Under the pieces are notes generated by a model. It saw only the letters and a program-made list of their open reading frames with translations, had not been told where the DNA came from and made no database searches. 64,000 nt of DNA from Phycomyces nitens (lineage: Eukaryota > Mucoromycota > Mucoromycetes > Mucorales > Phycomycetaceae), in the NCBI GenBank assembly GCA_022702545.1, contig JAHRBC010000004.1, positions 3,720,001 to 3,784,000 on the forward strand, in the 5' to 3' direction. Positions 11,314 to 24,104 of the stretch are shown here, piece after piece. Position 1 is the stretch's first letter; each line of letters starts with the position of its first letter. The position numbers were made by a program, and so were the translations under genes.

Positions 11314-12525
11314 GGTTGTGAGACTTGGTATTTAAAATTGCCCCATATTATCATATAAAGATCCTCTTTACCTGCTGTGGCCCTACTTGAATAAGTTTGG
11401 TTTAAAATAGAATAAACCAAGATGCTATGTTTCATATGCAAGTCATATGTATTTTTTTTGAAACCAATTTTATCCTTGCCATTGTGCGATATTGGATCCC
11501 TTGCATTATTAAAGGGCTATTAATAACCTTGCAACTTATAGTTTTAATATCAATATCAATAATTGGAGTAATATTGAACAAAGGATAACAAGGTTTATAT
11601 ATATATATCTGTATGAATCTTGTATCAATAAAATGTAAATATTATTGATATTCATACGCAAAATAGAAATTTGCCGAACCTATTTTCTGTTGTATTTATT
11701 TAACAGTCTGAATTACCCTAATATACATATATCTGGTTGTGGCCAATCTCTCCAACTATGTGCATGTCAAACAGTGTTACTCCTGAGGCTTATGATATTA
11801 GAAAGGAAGGACCCTTAAAAGTAACTATGCTGGCTTGTCTCGATAGGGGTTGTGCCATAGTATCCATTGATCTTTGGATCAAATGGAGCTTTGGAGTTGC
11901 ATTCGGTGGCTGTGACGCACTTGTAGATATGAGAGGTGGTTCGGGTGATTGCCTTGAGTATTATGAGGGTTATGATGATGTAGTAAAGAGGGCCGTCTGT
12001 GGAGAGCATCTTTTTAAACTGGTGTGGATTTCAATACGATGAAGAAGAATAATGCAAAATAAATAAAATAAAAAAACCAAATCATTCAAAATTAAACATC
12101 TCATTCTGCACGTGTTGCTTCGTCACAATCGTTTGCTGACAACCACTCTTACAGGAACCCCTTTGGCCAACCCCCCCTTTTATACAATGGATGTGACTGA
12201 GCAGGTTTCGATCTAGAGCCACAACAAAACAAGGTGTCTGTGTGTGGGGTATTTTGGATTTAGAACATGTGTTATGCAGCCAATAACTCTACCGCTACGG
12301 CTAGCCATCCTTCACAACATATTGTCCTTTAATATACTTCTTGCAAGATAATCACTAGCTGGCGTTCTGGTCTCACAGCCAGATCTTTTATAGAAAACAG
12401 CCTTTGAGTAGCACATACAGAAAATTATATAAAACAATTCTCCTTTTTTTTTATATATATTTTTACTCCGTTTGGTGTAAATATAATCACACGCACATAC
12501 CATCTCTCTTTACTTCACAATTGCA
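11314..12525. other. Spacer between EAF3 and the M28 protease gene
   Basis: A+T-rich, with TATATATATATA near 11600. A 101-codon frame at 11737-12042 has no recognisable motif and I do not call it a gene. The interval contains the tRNA-like segment described separately. Confidence 0.5.
12201..12310 (-). other. tRNA-like segment with A- and B-box-like motifs (relic or SINE)
   Basis: Read on the minus strand it starts GGATGGCTAGCCGTAGCGG and about 85 nt later has GATCGAAACC, which fits the B-box consensus GWTCRANNC. The ends GGATG and CATCC can pair. The T-arm stem does not fold and the anticodon arm is poor, so a working tRNA gene is unlikely. A decayed intron-containing tRNA or a tRNA-derived SINE head would both fit. 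Confidence 0.3.
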
Positions 12526-15427
12526 ATGGCACCACCGGCCACCGATGCAATTGACCCGGCTCTAACAGAGCGTACACCTCTTTTGCCAAGGCACTCCCAA
12601 ACTGAACAAGGAGAAGAACCTCTGCACAGAAACAAGACCGTCCAGACCTATGCCTTTACCTTTGGATTCCTATTCTTTATCTCGCTCTGGGTATTTTCTA
12701 TACGCAACGTACTTCCTGTCCCTCAATCGGACAGCGATGCACGGGCGTCTTTGGATGTGTTTTCTGGTCTCCACAGCTACCACCAATATCTCAGCAAGTT
12801 CAATATGCCACACTCTGCTAACCAGCGTGGGAATGCGGTTATCAAGGACTGGCTTGTTGAGTTAGCTTATGACTTTCAGGCCAAGGGTACCGCAAAAGGT
12901 CTACAGGTTGATGTGATTGCAAATGACACCACTCCTCTTGTATTCAACAAGAATAAATTTGGTTCAAGTAAGTTGTTTGGCATATTTATCAGAATACTCA
13001 ATTCGTATTCTAGATGAATATTGGTCTGTAGAGTCTCGAAATGTGATGGTCAGAATCGTTGGCCAGTCCAAGAACATCGACGAGGCCTTGTTAATCAATG
13101 CTCACTATGGTAAGGCATTAGAGACAGGCAAGCTGCGTAATAGACCTTGACATTTTTTTTTTAAAAAAAAAAAGACAGTGTGTCTACCAGCAATGGTGTC
13201 ACTGACAATGGTATGGGTGTCGCTGTGGCTATTGAGTTGATCCGGTACTTTATCAAGCATCCACCACACAACACTCTTGTGTTTCTCTTTAATAACTTTG
13301 AAGAAGCCGGCCTTATTGGTGCTGAACAATTCATTCGTCATCCTTGGTGGTCCACCATCAAGCTATTTGTCAACCTTGGTAGGACAAGCCCAAACGATTT
13401 AGAATCCCACTTTATAGGATTCCTCATGCTTTGCTTTGTGTGTATGTGTGTATATGTGTGTTTTTAGAGGGCACTGGTGCTGGTGGGCGGGCTATATTGT
13501 TCCGAGGAAACAACCTAAAGGCGGTGCATGCATTGGCATCTTCCTCAAGTGCTTATTATGTGCATGGATCTACTCTTGGAAACGACTTGCTTCATGCTGG
13601 TCTTCTCAAGAGGTAAACAAAGATTGGCCACATAAATGACTGTTCTGATTTCGTTTTTGTTGTTGTCAGTGACACTGATTATACCACTTTTACTGCAAAT
13701 GGTGTCCCAGGCCTTGACATTGCTTTCTATACTCCTCGTGCATTTTATCACACTTTTCGCGATGATCTTGTCCACACCACTCCCAGTGCATTGCAATACA
13801 TGGGTCAAATGGCACTTGGGGCAGTCCGCGGTATTGACGAATCCAATGAGAATTTGCTGGAGTCTCCTAAAAGTGAAAACATGGTGTTCTTTGATATATT
13901 TGGCCGGTTTATGATTGTCTACAGTTTCGAGACATGCCAGATCATCAACATCACTGCACTCGTCTTGGTCCCACTGATTGCCATTATTTGGAATATTATC
14001 AGCGTACGCTCAGTCCATGGCTTCAAGAACAAGTCCAAGGTCATCATAAAGAGAACCCATATTGCACTCCAGGGACTCTTGGCCACTCTGATTGCAGGTT
14101 CTCTTATCACTCTGTTTATGTTGGTTGGATCTGCTTTTATGCTCTACTTTAACCCTTTGGTAAGTCGGTCTACAATCAAAACACTGGTTATTTATAACAT
14201 TCCAATACAATTTAGGCTACATACGGATCCACTTTGGAAGTAGTCTTGTATATCATAACTGTAGCCGTACCTGCTCTGCTGGCCACTCGTACTTTGTGTG
14301 AATATCTGTCCACAAAGTCTCACTGGCTGTCATCCATTGATCGATTCGATGCCCAGATGCACGGATTGACCTTGTTCTGGTGGGGATTTGTTGTGTTTGC
14401 TGCACATTTGACTTCTCAGGGATTTGCTGGTGCATATTTTGCCGTCTACTTCTTGGTGAGCAGTACCCTTGCCACCATACTATACCACACTTTGCCACGC
14501 GACCGACACATTCGTCCTCCAACTGTGTTTATCGTCCAAGTCCTCTTGCCCACAATCCTGATGTGTGAACTCTTCTATCTTGGAATTGATTCTATGCGAC
14601 ACACAACAGCCGATGGCACACCAGAGACTGCAATCTATCAGCTTATTTGCTTGCCACTTGGTTTGATTATCATTCAACTCTTGCCATGGGTCCAGGTCGC
14701 TGGATCCCATTCTACAGTCTCAAGAACCATCTGGTTCTTCTTTGTTGTCTACTTTGCCATTGCATTAATGGCCAAGCCATTCAATAGCGAGCTCTCGCCC
14801 AATCGTATCGTATTTACTCAGGAATACAACGCTTCCAGTCCAATCTCGACCGTAAACCTTGTCACAGGCACAAAATCCATCAAAAAAACCCTTGAAGAAG
14901 TCTTGCTTCCCTACGAGGCAGACTCCTTGACGTGTGGATCATCTAATAGTTACCAAACAAAATGCAGCTATGAATCCAGCCTTGTTCCTCTGCATGCCTC
15001 TCAATCAGATGAACTTGACACACAGATTGTCACTGTTTGTGGTGCAGATACCTGTAAATCCAACATCACCACCACAGTCAAGAACAGTTTGTTGTGCCAA
15101 TTGCAATTCAAGTCTGCCAACAGTCCTGTGCGTGCCTGGGTTAACGATCTTCCTGTATTGAAGAATGACGGCAAGACCGAACCAGCCACCATTGGATCTA
15201 TTGTGTCGTATGTCAATACTTTGGGTAAACCTATTCGATGGAATATTGAGTACCCAGTGGCAACACTTCTTGAGCCTCTGGTGAGCTGTATCTACGATGA
15301 CTGGAATGACAAGGAAATGCGTGCATACACCAGACTCCTTAGTAGTCTTCCCGAGACATCTTCTCTCACAATTCGTGGAGGTGTTGGCATGGTGATTGCC
15401 CACTTTTACCCTCGCCTGCCCATCTAA
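12526..15427 (+). CDS. PFF1: M28 zinc metalloprotease, vacuolar/ER membrane (PFF1/ERMP1-like)
   Basis: A multispanning protease of the yeast Pff1 / animal ERMP1 family, facing the lumen of the vacuole or ER. Six exons join in phase: 12526-12967, 13014-13109, 13175-13378, 13468-13612, 13670-14159 and 14216-15427 (862 aa; relatives 900-980). The start MAPPATDAID precedes a cytosolic tail with a dileucine-like RTPLLPRH, then one membrane helix (~45-65). The peptidase core shows the metal ligands in order: AHYDSV (His, Asp), NNFEEAG (catalytic Glu and ligand), EGTGAGGRAILF, and FYHTFRDD (His). The C-terminal half has about eight hydrophobic helices and a luminal, Cys-containing tail. No damage seen. 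The neighbouring bL19m gene converges on it. Confidence 0.93.
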
Positions 15428-15752
15428 AAACAATCGTATATTTCAAAACACACACACACACACTTCCGAATATATATATGAATGTATATGTATGCAAGAT
15501 ATAATAAAGGAAGTAAATATATGATTATTATTGTACAAGAAAACCGGGCAACTTGGTTTGCCCAGCCAAATCATCCTACTCTACTCTCTCTCTTTCTCTT
15601 TCTCTTCATCTTGTTCTTTTTTTTTTTATCTCGTGTTGACATGCTATTCATTTCCTCCATTCCACATGAACCATCTAATTATCTAAATAATAGCATATAT
15701 AAAAAAAGGGGAATCCAAACATTTTTGATTTTTTTCTCTTTTCTTTTCTTTT
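15428..15752. other. Short convergent spacer between the M28 protease and bL19m genes
   Basis: Holds a CACACACACAC tract (15450-15461), T/C-rich runs around 15580-15630 and 15727-15755, and the 3' ends of both flanking genes. Nothing else is seen. Confidence 0.6.
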
Positions 15753-16399
15753 TTACTTTTTGGCAGCCTTGTCAAGCTGTTCCTGCTTCCACAGACCCTG
15801 AAGAGGCTGGAAGGCCTTTCCAGGCTGGTCTCGAAGGTAAAACAACTTTGCGCGTCTAAACTTGAGGTCGGTGGGTTTCTGCAGGATTCTGATGCTCTTG
15901 ACGAGAGGAGAGTAAAGAGAGAAACGCTGTTCGACACCGACACGCATAACAATGTTGCGAAGTGTAAAGGATGAATCGATACCCTTGCGACGGATAGCAA
16001 TGCAGACACCCATAAAGGTAGATGTAGACTTGTCGGCAGTAGAGTTGAGAGTCTCGACGAGCAAGATAGAGCCTGGCTTGACGCCCTGGGGGTTCTTGCG
16101 AGCAAACAGTTCCTGACGTCCATCGGCATTAGCCTGGGAAATCAACTGAGAATCGACAAATTCCATGACATTTTTGGGCTTTTCATTCAATGCGGCAGTG
16201 CGAGTAGGAGAGCATGTGGAAAAGTTCACTAGAAATCATAGTAACGTGTGTTGGTGATATATGCTTCTTTTTGTGCAAAGAAATCAAAGCATTTAAATAA
16301 ACATTAAGAGGTCTATTTACATTTGGTGGCGACAATGGGTGCACGGAAGATGCTAGGGCGTGCTACTAGCCGTGCGGTGGCTGTCTTGAGGGCGTTCAT
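15753..16399 (-). CDS. MRPL19: Mitochondrial large-subunit ribosomal protein bL19m
   Basis: A component of the mitochondrial 54S large ribosomal subunit; bL19 sits at the subunit interface. Exon 1 is 16399-16321 and exon 2 is 16228-15753; the 92-nt intron starts GTAAAT and ends TTTCTAG, joining phase 1 (184 aa). The N-terminus MNALKTATARLVARPSIFRA is basic and hydroxylated without acidic residues, a typical mitochondrial presequence. The bL19 core follows: GVKPGSILLVETLN, FMGVCIAIRRKGIDSSFTLR, VEQRFSLYSPLVKSIRIL and KFRRAKLFYLRDQPGKA. Yeast calls its homologue IMG1. An in-frame upstream ATG at 16540 would add 47 residues lacking presequence character; I prefer 16399. Confidence 0.9.
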
Positions 16400-16596
16400 G
16401 GAGGATGTCAAGCAAGTGGTTTGTGTATGAAAAATCAAATCAAATAAAAAACACAGCCAGAAAAACCCCGTCACACCAAGAGGGTGGGAGGGGGTGAGGG
16501 AAGGGGGTATGTTCGGGGTGTGAAATCTAGCCGAGCCCAAAAGACAAAATCCATTTTATCCTGCCACCAAGACTAGTGTCTGGAGGATCCTTCAAG
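16400..16596. promoter_or_regulatory. Divergent promoter region, bL19m (-) and LST8 (+)
   Basis: Only about 200 bp separates the two start codons, so both promoters must lie here or overlap the 5' ends. It contains a G-rich/C-rich strand-asymmetric stretch near 16480-16520 (GGGAGGGGGTGAGGG). No TATA box stands out. Pairing a mitochondrial ribosomal protein with a TOR-complex subunit invites the guess of shared growth control, but that is inference. Confidence 0.45.
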
Positions 16597-18034
16597 ATGT
16601 CTGAAATACAGCCAGCACCTTCTGAACAACATTATGCACAGATGCAGCAGTACTCCCAATCACTTCACAATGACGCACATTCAGTTATACTTGTCACTGC
16701 AGGATATGACAATACGATCCGTTTCTGGGAAGCTCTAAGCGGAATCTGTTCACGCACCATACAACATACTGAATCGGTAAAGATGGACTCCATTCTATCG
16801 CTAATTCCAACCACCCACAAACAACAAATATGAATCTATCTTTAATATCCCTTTTCAATCCAAAAAACACACACTTTTGATAAAGCAAGTAAATCGACTC
16901 TGTATCTCTCCAGATAAAACTGTCCTTGCAGCGTCTGGTAAGAAAGGTCCTAGAGACAATAAAGGCGAATAGAAAATTGAATAGGATTGAATGCATGTCC
17001 AAATGGTTATAAGCACACCAGAATGTAAGGCTGTACGATATCAATAGCACAAATGGAAAACCCGTAAGTACTTCTTTTTTTTTGGCTTGTTATATTTCTC
17101 TAAGATCCGATCTCTAGTTTGTCACTTTTGGAGAGCATACTGGAAACATTACTGCAACAGGCTTCCATGGAGAAGGTCGATGGATGTACACTGCGGGTGA
17201 AGACGGACATTTGAAGATTTGGGATACTAGAGCATGTCGTACTCCTGTCTTGACACGTAGTTTTAACAATGGAGCACCTATCAACGATGCTGTTATGCAT
17301 GCAAATCAAGGTGAATTGATCACTTGCGATCAGAATGGAAGCGTCAAGATCTGGGATCTTACAGCACAGGCCTGCACTCACGAACTGGTAAATAGCATAG
17401 ATACAATAGACCGATTGTCCAGAGGGTTGTGTCTAACAGCGCGCTTGAAAGGTCCCAGAAGAAGACGTTCCAATGCGGTCCGTGAGTGTGGCATCAGATG
17501 GGACAATGCTTGTTGCTGTTAACAACAAGGGAAACTGCTATGTCTGGAAGATGTCTGACAAGCCTTCTGAACCTTGGGATCCCGAACCCCTTCACAAATG
17601 GTCGGCTCACTCGGACTACATTTTACGCTGTGTCTTGAGTCCTGATACAAAGTAAGCCTCACAACCAGAGACCATTCAAAGCACACCTTCTTAGAGTAAT
17701 CTTTAGACTGTTGGCTACCTGTTCAGCAGACAAGACCGTGAAGTTGTGGAATACTGAGGAAGGCTTTAAGCTGGAAATGACACTAACTGGACATCAGCGT
17801 TGGGTGTGGGATTGTGCTTTTTCTGCCGATTCAGCTTATCTGGTTACAGGTAAATAACATGAAATTAGGATTATAGACCGAGTTAACCATTGACCTCTTT
17901 GCAAATCAGCGTCTTCGGATCATGTAGCTAGATTGTGGGAGATTTCCCAAGGAGAAACCATTCGCCAATACAATGGACACAACAAAGCTGCAGTCTGTGT
18001 TGCGTTGAATGATTTATCTGTTGGTTATACTTGA
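16597..18034 (+). CDS. LST8: LST8, WD40 subunit of TORC1 and TORC2
   Basis: A seven-bladed WD40 propeller that binds and stabilises the TOR kinase domain in both TOR complexes. Seven exons join in phase: 16597-16776, 16886-16937, 17014-17063, 17118-17387, 17452-17651, 17707-17849 and 17910-18034 (339 aa; family about 305-330). Blade signatures in order are [89 protein letters not shown], and [16 protein letters not shown] after the near-invariant [21 protein letters not shown] chose ATG 16597 because it gives the first blade a short usual leader. It ends in TGA. No damage seen. Confidence 0.96.
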
Positions 18035-18352
18035 TAGAATTATATGAGTTATTAATGATATCAATACTTTTTTTTTTGATTCTTTTGTCTTTATCTTTGC
18101 CACCCTTCAGATCACTCTATATATACATAACATCGACCAGACCTTTACGAAATACAAAAGATGCATAAAAAGTCTTTGAGATTGTATACTATTATTTATC
18201 GTAATTTATAAAACCTTTAAGGATGTCTTTACACGATGTCTTTATTAGTTTTTTGGTATTATATTGAATAAACCTTTGTGGTTCAGTGTTTGATTTGTTT
18301 TTTATTTTGTTTTTGTTTTTTGTGCCAATACACCTTTATAATTCATTTGCAT
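18035..18352. other. Convergent 3' region of LST8 and SGD1
   Basis: A+T-rich with AATAAA on the plus strand near 18266, a plausible LST8 polyadenylation signal. The two genes end tail to tail about 320 bp apart. No further gene is seen. Confidence 0.5.
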
Positions 18353-21300
18353 TTATTTGCTGAGAACTTCGCGCGCAATCTTACATCCCCACCGCACAGT
18401 TTCCATTTCCTCTGGCGTAAGTGCAGAGTTCTTTCCTTGAATGACACTTTCTTGCATAAAGAAAATACAGCCTTGTGCCAAAGTACGCATTTCATGGATC
18501 TTTCCAAATACGTTGGCCACAGCCTGGGCGCCACCTTCTTTAGTTTGCAAAAAGATATTAGCGAACAAGACCTCCAAAAAGATTCGTCCTTTGTGTCCAA
18601 GTGTCATAAAGTTTACGCTCTTGAGAATCACCAATGATAAGGAGTTATTTGCGATCAAATACGCATAGAATTTAGCCACATTAACGACTCTGCTGAGGCG
18701 AACATTCTTTCCATCGGATACAGTTGGTGTCTCTGTTGCTGCTCTATCCAGACCTCCTACGCCAGACTCACCCAAGTCTCTCAAAAAGTCCCACAGGCAG
18801 TACTGAAATGTTACACGGAACGAGTGATTGTATTCGCACAGTCGCTTGCTTACAAGCATATAAAATGGATTGAACGATTTTTCCTATATACGCATCAATG
18901 GGTATTAAGTATCGTGCGTTCAAATGTCATCTTTTTTTTAATAATACTTACATTACCAGTGCATTGAAGCAGTACTCTTGCAATCTCTCGCTGCTGTACT
19001 TCGGACAAGGATAATTTGAGAAGGTTCTCAAAGGCATCGAGATAATCCTAATCCATTATACTTAATATTTTGATTGCAGAACTATATACTAAAGGAAAAA
19101 AGCATACCTCTGCACCCATAATTGTGATAAAGATACTTCTTCGGACATCGGTGTTCATCCCTTGCTTTCTTGCAAGCTTCAGTAGAGTCTCTTGAAGAGT
19201 CTGATCTTTCTTCAAATCTTCAGGAATCTTGGTTGAAGTATACTTGCTTTCTGTTCCGACGAGGTTGTCCTTCCATGAAGCACCAACCAACCACCATTTT
19301 CCTGTAAAGCAACAAATAAATAAATAATTAGAGACTTGGTCATACTAATAATACAGCTAAAAACTATGTAGATAACTTACCTTTGGTTTCAATTTGATGA
19401 ATATCCTCCAAACTTACACGCAGAGGTTCTGAGCTTCGAATAGTCCGTTTCTTGCCAATTCCATTCAAGTATTTCTTCATTTTTTGAACAAGGTCTTTGT
19501 CTCCCTGGCCTGCTGCAGTTGCTCCTCCTCTAATCTTATTGTTCTTCACATTTGCAATGGTTTCCAACATAAATTTGTGGCGAGTTCTATTTACGTGTTG
19601 TTAAACAACTATCCTTTTCAATATATACCATGACTTACGACAAGGTCTTTGCATCACGCTTTGCTGTTTCTTTTTGAATCTCGTCAATGATGTCTTTCAA
19701 TGCTGCAGGATCATCTGCACGCATCTGTGGACCACAGACTATACGTTTTAAAATAGATTAATTACTGGTATGCAAAGCTAAAAACGTATTAGTTGACATG
19801 GTAGCTTACCCTTGATGATCTTTAAAAGATGTTCAACACTTTGTTCGTCCAGTTGGGAAATAAAGAGCCGGACCAAGTCAAATATCAAGACACTTGAGAT
19901 CACTTGGAAGTTGTATAGCTCAATTGTGAGGGTTAACAAATTCTTGGACTCTTTTGATCCCTCAGGCCCTTCATCACCACCATCCTCATTATTGGCAATA
20001 GCTTGGCGGCATGTATTGTAGTTCTTTTCGAATGCTTCGATTAATGTCTGGACAAAGTGGGCAGCTAAGGTATAGTGTTCAGAACATTAGCCATCTTTTT
20101 AGCTTGAACCATTCAATCATATTTAGTAGTATGATATACCATCAACTTACCAAAATCAACACCAATCAATCGATAAAGACTTCCTACAATTGTCGCATAA
20201 ATGATAACAAAAGAATCCAACAAGTTTCCTTTCTGTGCAATGGAAGTCAAGATAATCTCGGTGATTGTAGATGTGACATCTGTGCATAAAAAGACAAGCA
20301 TTGATCAGCATTACTTGTAAGCAAATATTCAATGTATATATATATATATATTGAATAACATACCGTTACGAGGATAGTTGCTGTAGGTTTTCTCAATCTC
20401 TGCCAAGATGCTTTCCAAGTTACTTTCACTCAATTTGTTGAAAAGACCCTGCAAAAGTCTGTGAAGTCTTATTTGTTGTTCGGATTTAGTATTTGGTGCT
20501 TTTCGCAAGTGAGGTGGGATATATTTTGTTGCTGCAGGTTTGGCAGGTGTTTCTTCCACCTCTTTCTTATCTGTTGACTCTTGTTCATCGCTAAGCATCT
20601 ATGTAATCAATATGTTTATCAAATAGGTCTTTTGTAGACGATGTGCTCATGGATTACTTGTTACCTTTTCATCCTCGTCATCATTATCCTCTTCTTCATC
20701 CTCGTCATTATCAGATTCAAGCTCGTCAATATTGCTATCCATATCCAAATCCAGATCCTCTTCGGAATCGATTTCCTCATCATCATCGTCTTCGTCTTCT
20801 TCTTCTTCTTCTTCTTCTTCAGTTCCACTTTCATCTAGGTCAGCAAACATATCATCCATAGCCTAATTTTAAAAATATTCATGTTTAGAAAATTTATTGG
20901 TGCTAATTCCAATGATTTCAAATAACCCACCTCCTCTGCTTCCTCTTCAAGCTTGCTAACTTTCTGAGCATGTTTGGCTTTTGCTCTTTTTTGTCGAAGA
21001 TACTCCTTGTCGTCATCTTCAAACACTTGGGCTGATTCTTCATTTCCTCCACCAAGAATGTCTAACAAGCCATCATCTTCAAATGCCTTGCCTAGACTCT
21101 TGTTCTTTCCGAGCTTCAACTTTTTCTCCCAGTAAGCAATATCACGATCATCATCAGCAAAATCACCCTTTTTCTCTGAAGAGTCGACATTATCCAAAAG
21201 GTTTTCAGAATCCAAAAGTGCATACAATTGAGGATTTGTTTTTGACAGCTTCTCGAGTGCTTTCTTTTCATCGATAATCTTGGGTGCCTTTTTCAGGATA

Positions 21301-21731
21301 GACTTTATAGGCTTTGGTGCCGGCTTTACGTTTTTATCCAATTTGGCCTGATCAATTTTTTGTCGCTTTGCTGGTGGATCGTCAGCCTTGTTCTGGGCTT
21401 GATGTTGATGCTTAATTGCCTGGTAATGCTCTGCCTTTCTCTTTCCTTTCTCCTGTCGCTTTTGTTTTCTGAGATCTTTGCGATTTGCGGCGGCATTGAC
21501 ATATTTCGTTTTGAATTTTCGGTCATCAATGTCTGTAAAACAAAGTTAACTTGGCATTATAATAAAGTACATTTACTAATTAGGAAAATCAATGGAATCG
21601 CTGCAATTCAAACCTTGTTCTTTTACTTCTTCCAACATTCGCTGTGGAAGCCGGGAGCCAGGGACACCTTCCTTTGTTCCAGCTCCATTTATGTGAGAAG
21701 ATCCTCGTTTATTGAATTGTCTGGGACCCAT
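18353..21731 (-). CDS. SGD1: SGD1/NOM1, nucleolar MIF4G-MA3 protein
   Basis: A nucleolar factor for 18S rRNA maturation and small-subunit assembly; in yeast it works with the DEAD-box helicase Fal1. The start ATG 21731 gives MGPRQFNKRGSSHING. About ten exons with consensus splice sites follow on the minus strand. A basic N-terminus (NRKDLRKQKRQEKGKRKAEH) leads into KSILKKAPK and two very acidic tracts (20859-20650 includes a run of Glu and Asp). The MIF4G domain begins at KYIPPHLRKA and runs through LIEAFEKNYNTCRQAI and FQVISSVLIFDL. The MA3 domain begins around MNTDVRRSIFITIMGAEDY and ends near TLAQGCIFFMQ. The gene finishes CKIAREVLSK-stop at 18353. Exons are identified by content; I did not prove every junction. 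Confidence 0.9.
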
Positions 21732-22723
21732 AATGAAGTCACTGAAATGCTAGATTCTTATAATGAATGATCAGGGAGGAATCCTGCAAGAATAAAAAAA
21801 AAGCATGATGTGACGCACGTTTCTAGCAGTCCGATTACCGACAAACTGGATCCTTGTCAGCTAGTTTTTTATTTTAATTAAATGGTTAAATATATTCAAA
21901 CTAAATGATTGTGATTGCTATTCACTCGGACCCAAGAGATCACTACCAATTTATTTAAAAATAAGCGCTCTTTTTTTTCCAACTTTTCATTTTTTGCTGT
22001 TATAATTTCCAAAGAATTTTTCACTCTTGATTACTCGTGTCATCAAGAAATAAAACTGGAAGCCCATCTTTTAGACGCGAGTTATCTGAGTCTGAGTGTA
22101 GAGATATCATTTGGCTCTCTAATGCCAATCAAACCCCAACTGAATTATAAACTATATGAACCTTCTTTGATTGACAATTGACACCACAATCAAATTCTGG
22201 AAAGAAACTGATACAGCTAATACGAAGCTTAGACCCGGAATACTAGACAAAAATAAAGTCATAAATGTCACGAGTCTTTCGTTGAGTGCAAGATGACGTC
22301 CTTTCAAACGTTTTTCTCTCCCTCTAGGAAATCATGTAGCTGCAGGTGACATTGTCTTCAGATACAATTATCAGATATTTGAGAGTAATGGGATCTAGAT
22401 CTTAAAAGCCCATATCCAAGCCAAACTTGACCAGTAAACAAAAGAAAATCGGCTGGTTTGGAATAAAGCTTGGACCAAATTTAACATTGAAGACTAGAGT
22501 GAAGTAGTATGGTGACATGAGACTATATTAACGGTGAAAGAGAATTATTCTGACTCATGCATGACCCATAACCCCAGTGATATACACTCCCACCACAGAA
22601 ATCACCGCCACATTTGTTCAATTTCTAGTTCCGAAAGACTACACATCAACTTCTTTAACATATATCTTCTGAACAAAGATAGCAAGTATATTAAAACTTT
22701 GGTTTTATACTTTGAATAATATA
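21732..22723. other. Spacer upstream of SGD1, boundary of the transposon-rich half
   Basis: A+T-rich, no supported gene. The short plus frame at 21915-22181 has no motif. The SGD1 promoter should lie in the first few hundred bases. From here to the right end of the window I can read only mobile elements. Confidence 0.5.
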
Positions 22724-24071
22724 CAGTCACTACCACTTGAATCTCGTACGATTGATAAAAAGGACGAAATTTCCGAAATATTTTGAAATAAAAACTTCAT
22801 TCTCTCTATCAATAAATTACTTAAAAATATGCAATCTTCAGAATCACAAAGCAGCACTCGAGACCTTTATCTAACAAAAGAGCAACAGAAGTATTGGGGT
22901 GTTTTCTACCTTTATAAGGTCCATATCTCTCTTAGACAGATTGCAAGTACAATTGAGATGCCCAAGTCGACTGTGCAATCAATTGTTGAACGTATTAGAG
23001 AAAACGGGTGTCCATTGCCTATAAAATCACCTGGACAACCCAAAAAAGTGAATGAGAGGACAATCAGATACCTTGAGAGAATTATACGGGACGACTCATT
23101 CACCAACTATAAACAGCTCAAATTAGACATGACCAAGATGGGTGTTGATGTGTGCAAAAATAGTATCATCAACTATGGAAAGCAACTTGACTTCAAATCC
23201 TGCATTGCAGCACATAAGCCTCGCCTCACAAAAAAAAGCACAAACAGGCCAGACCTCGCTGGGCCAAGGAAAAGGCGAACTGGTCAAACGACCAATGGAA
23301 CAGTGTGATGTGGTCAGATGAATCTCGTTTTTGTTTGAACGGAAACGATGCTGCCAAGCGCGTTTTCAGAAAGGTTGGAGAAAGATACGAAAGAAAGAAT
23401 ACTATATCGACAGTGAAATGGGGCGGTGGTGGACTCATGGTTTGGAGGTGCTTTTGGGGTGGAGGATTTGGGCCATTATAGATAATTGACACCGACAAAG
23501 TCAATCAAGATGCATATGTCAATATACTGGCCCAATCCTTCCACCCATGGTTCACAAAGGTTACCAAGGATGAGGAGAAGGATTTTATCTTCCAGGAAGA
23601 TGGTTCCACTTGTCACACTGGTGGATATGAGCGATGGTGGAAAGAGACCCATCAGATCAGGGGATTTGAGTACTGGCCAGCTCAAAGTCCTGATCTGAAC
23701 CCAATCGAGCACATCTGGAATTCTCTGGAGTTGTTGGTTGAAAAGAGGAGAGTCAAAATCAGCAATCTGGCTGATTTGGAGGTAACCCTTCAAGAAGAAT
23801 GGACGAGGTTGGGCCTCGAGTATTCAAGGCGTTTAGTTGACAGTATGCAGAGAAGATGTCAAGCTTTCATTGATGCTCGCGGTGGTACTACCAAGTACTA
23901 AAATCTCTTTTTTTTTACATACTACTAAAATATATGCATTAAACTATATTTTTACAAATTTTAAGAATTGTAACAATTTTATTCATGGAGTATAGGATTA
24001 TTGAAAATGAACCATGTATTTTTGAATTGTCAATTTTCATCAACCGTATGAGACTCAAGTGGTAGTGACTG
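22724..24071 (+). mobile_element. Tc1-family transposon with TIRs and TA duplication (inactive)
   Basis: The ends are inverted repeats of about 35 bp: CAGTCACTACCACTTGA inward from 22724 and its complement ending at 24071. TA flanks both sides (22722-22723 and 24072-24073). The 1,348-bp body holds one transposase reading frame with a frameshift and a stop. Confidence 0.9.
22829..23901 (+). pseudogene. Tc1-type DD34E-like transposase, frameshifted
   Basis: The N-terminal helix-turn-helix pair reads ISLRQIASTIEMPKSTVQSI, followed by the second DNA-binding subdomain (ERTIRYLERIIRDD). The frame breaks in an eight-A run at about 23231-23238; shifting one base restores RWAKEKANWSNDQWNSVMWSDESR. 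Catalytic residues are the Asp in WSDESR, the Asp in FIFQEDGS and the Glu in PAQSPDLNPIEHIW. An additional TAG follows GGGFGPL near 23478. It ends GGTTKY-stop like its relatives here. About 357 codons in all, the normal Tc1 length. Confidence 0.85.
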
Positions 24072-24104
24072 TATATATATTGATAAAATATAAAAAAAGA
24101 GATA

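Noticed and set aside
11737..12042. 101-codon frame in the EAF3-PFF1 spacer as a gene
   Set aside because: No recognisable domain, splice partner or conserved composition; likely chance.
15482..15859. 125-codon plus frame over the 3' end of bL19m
   Set aside because: Low-complexity Phe/Leu-rich, generated by T/C-rich 3' sequence; antisense to a real gene.
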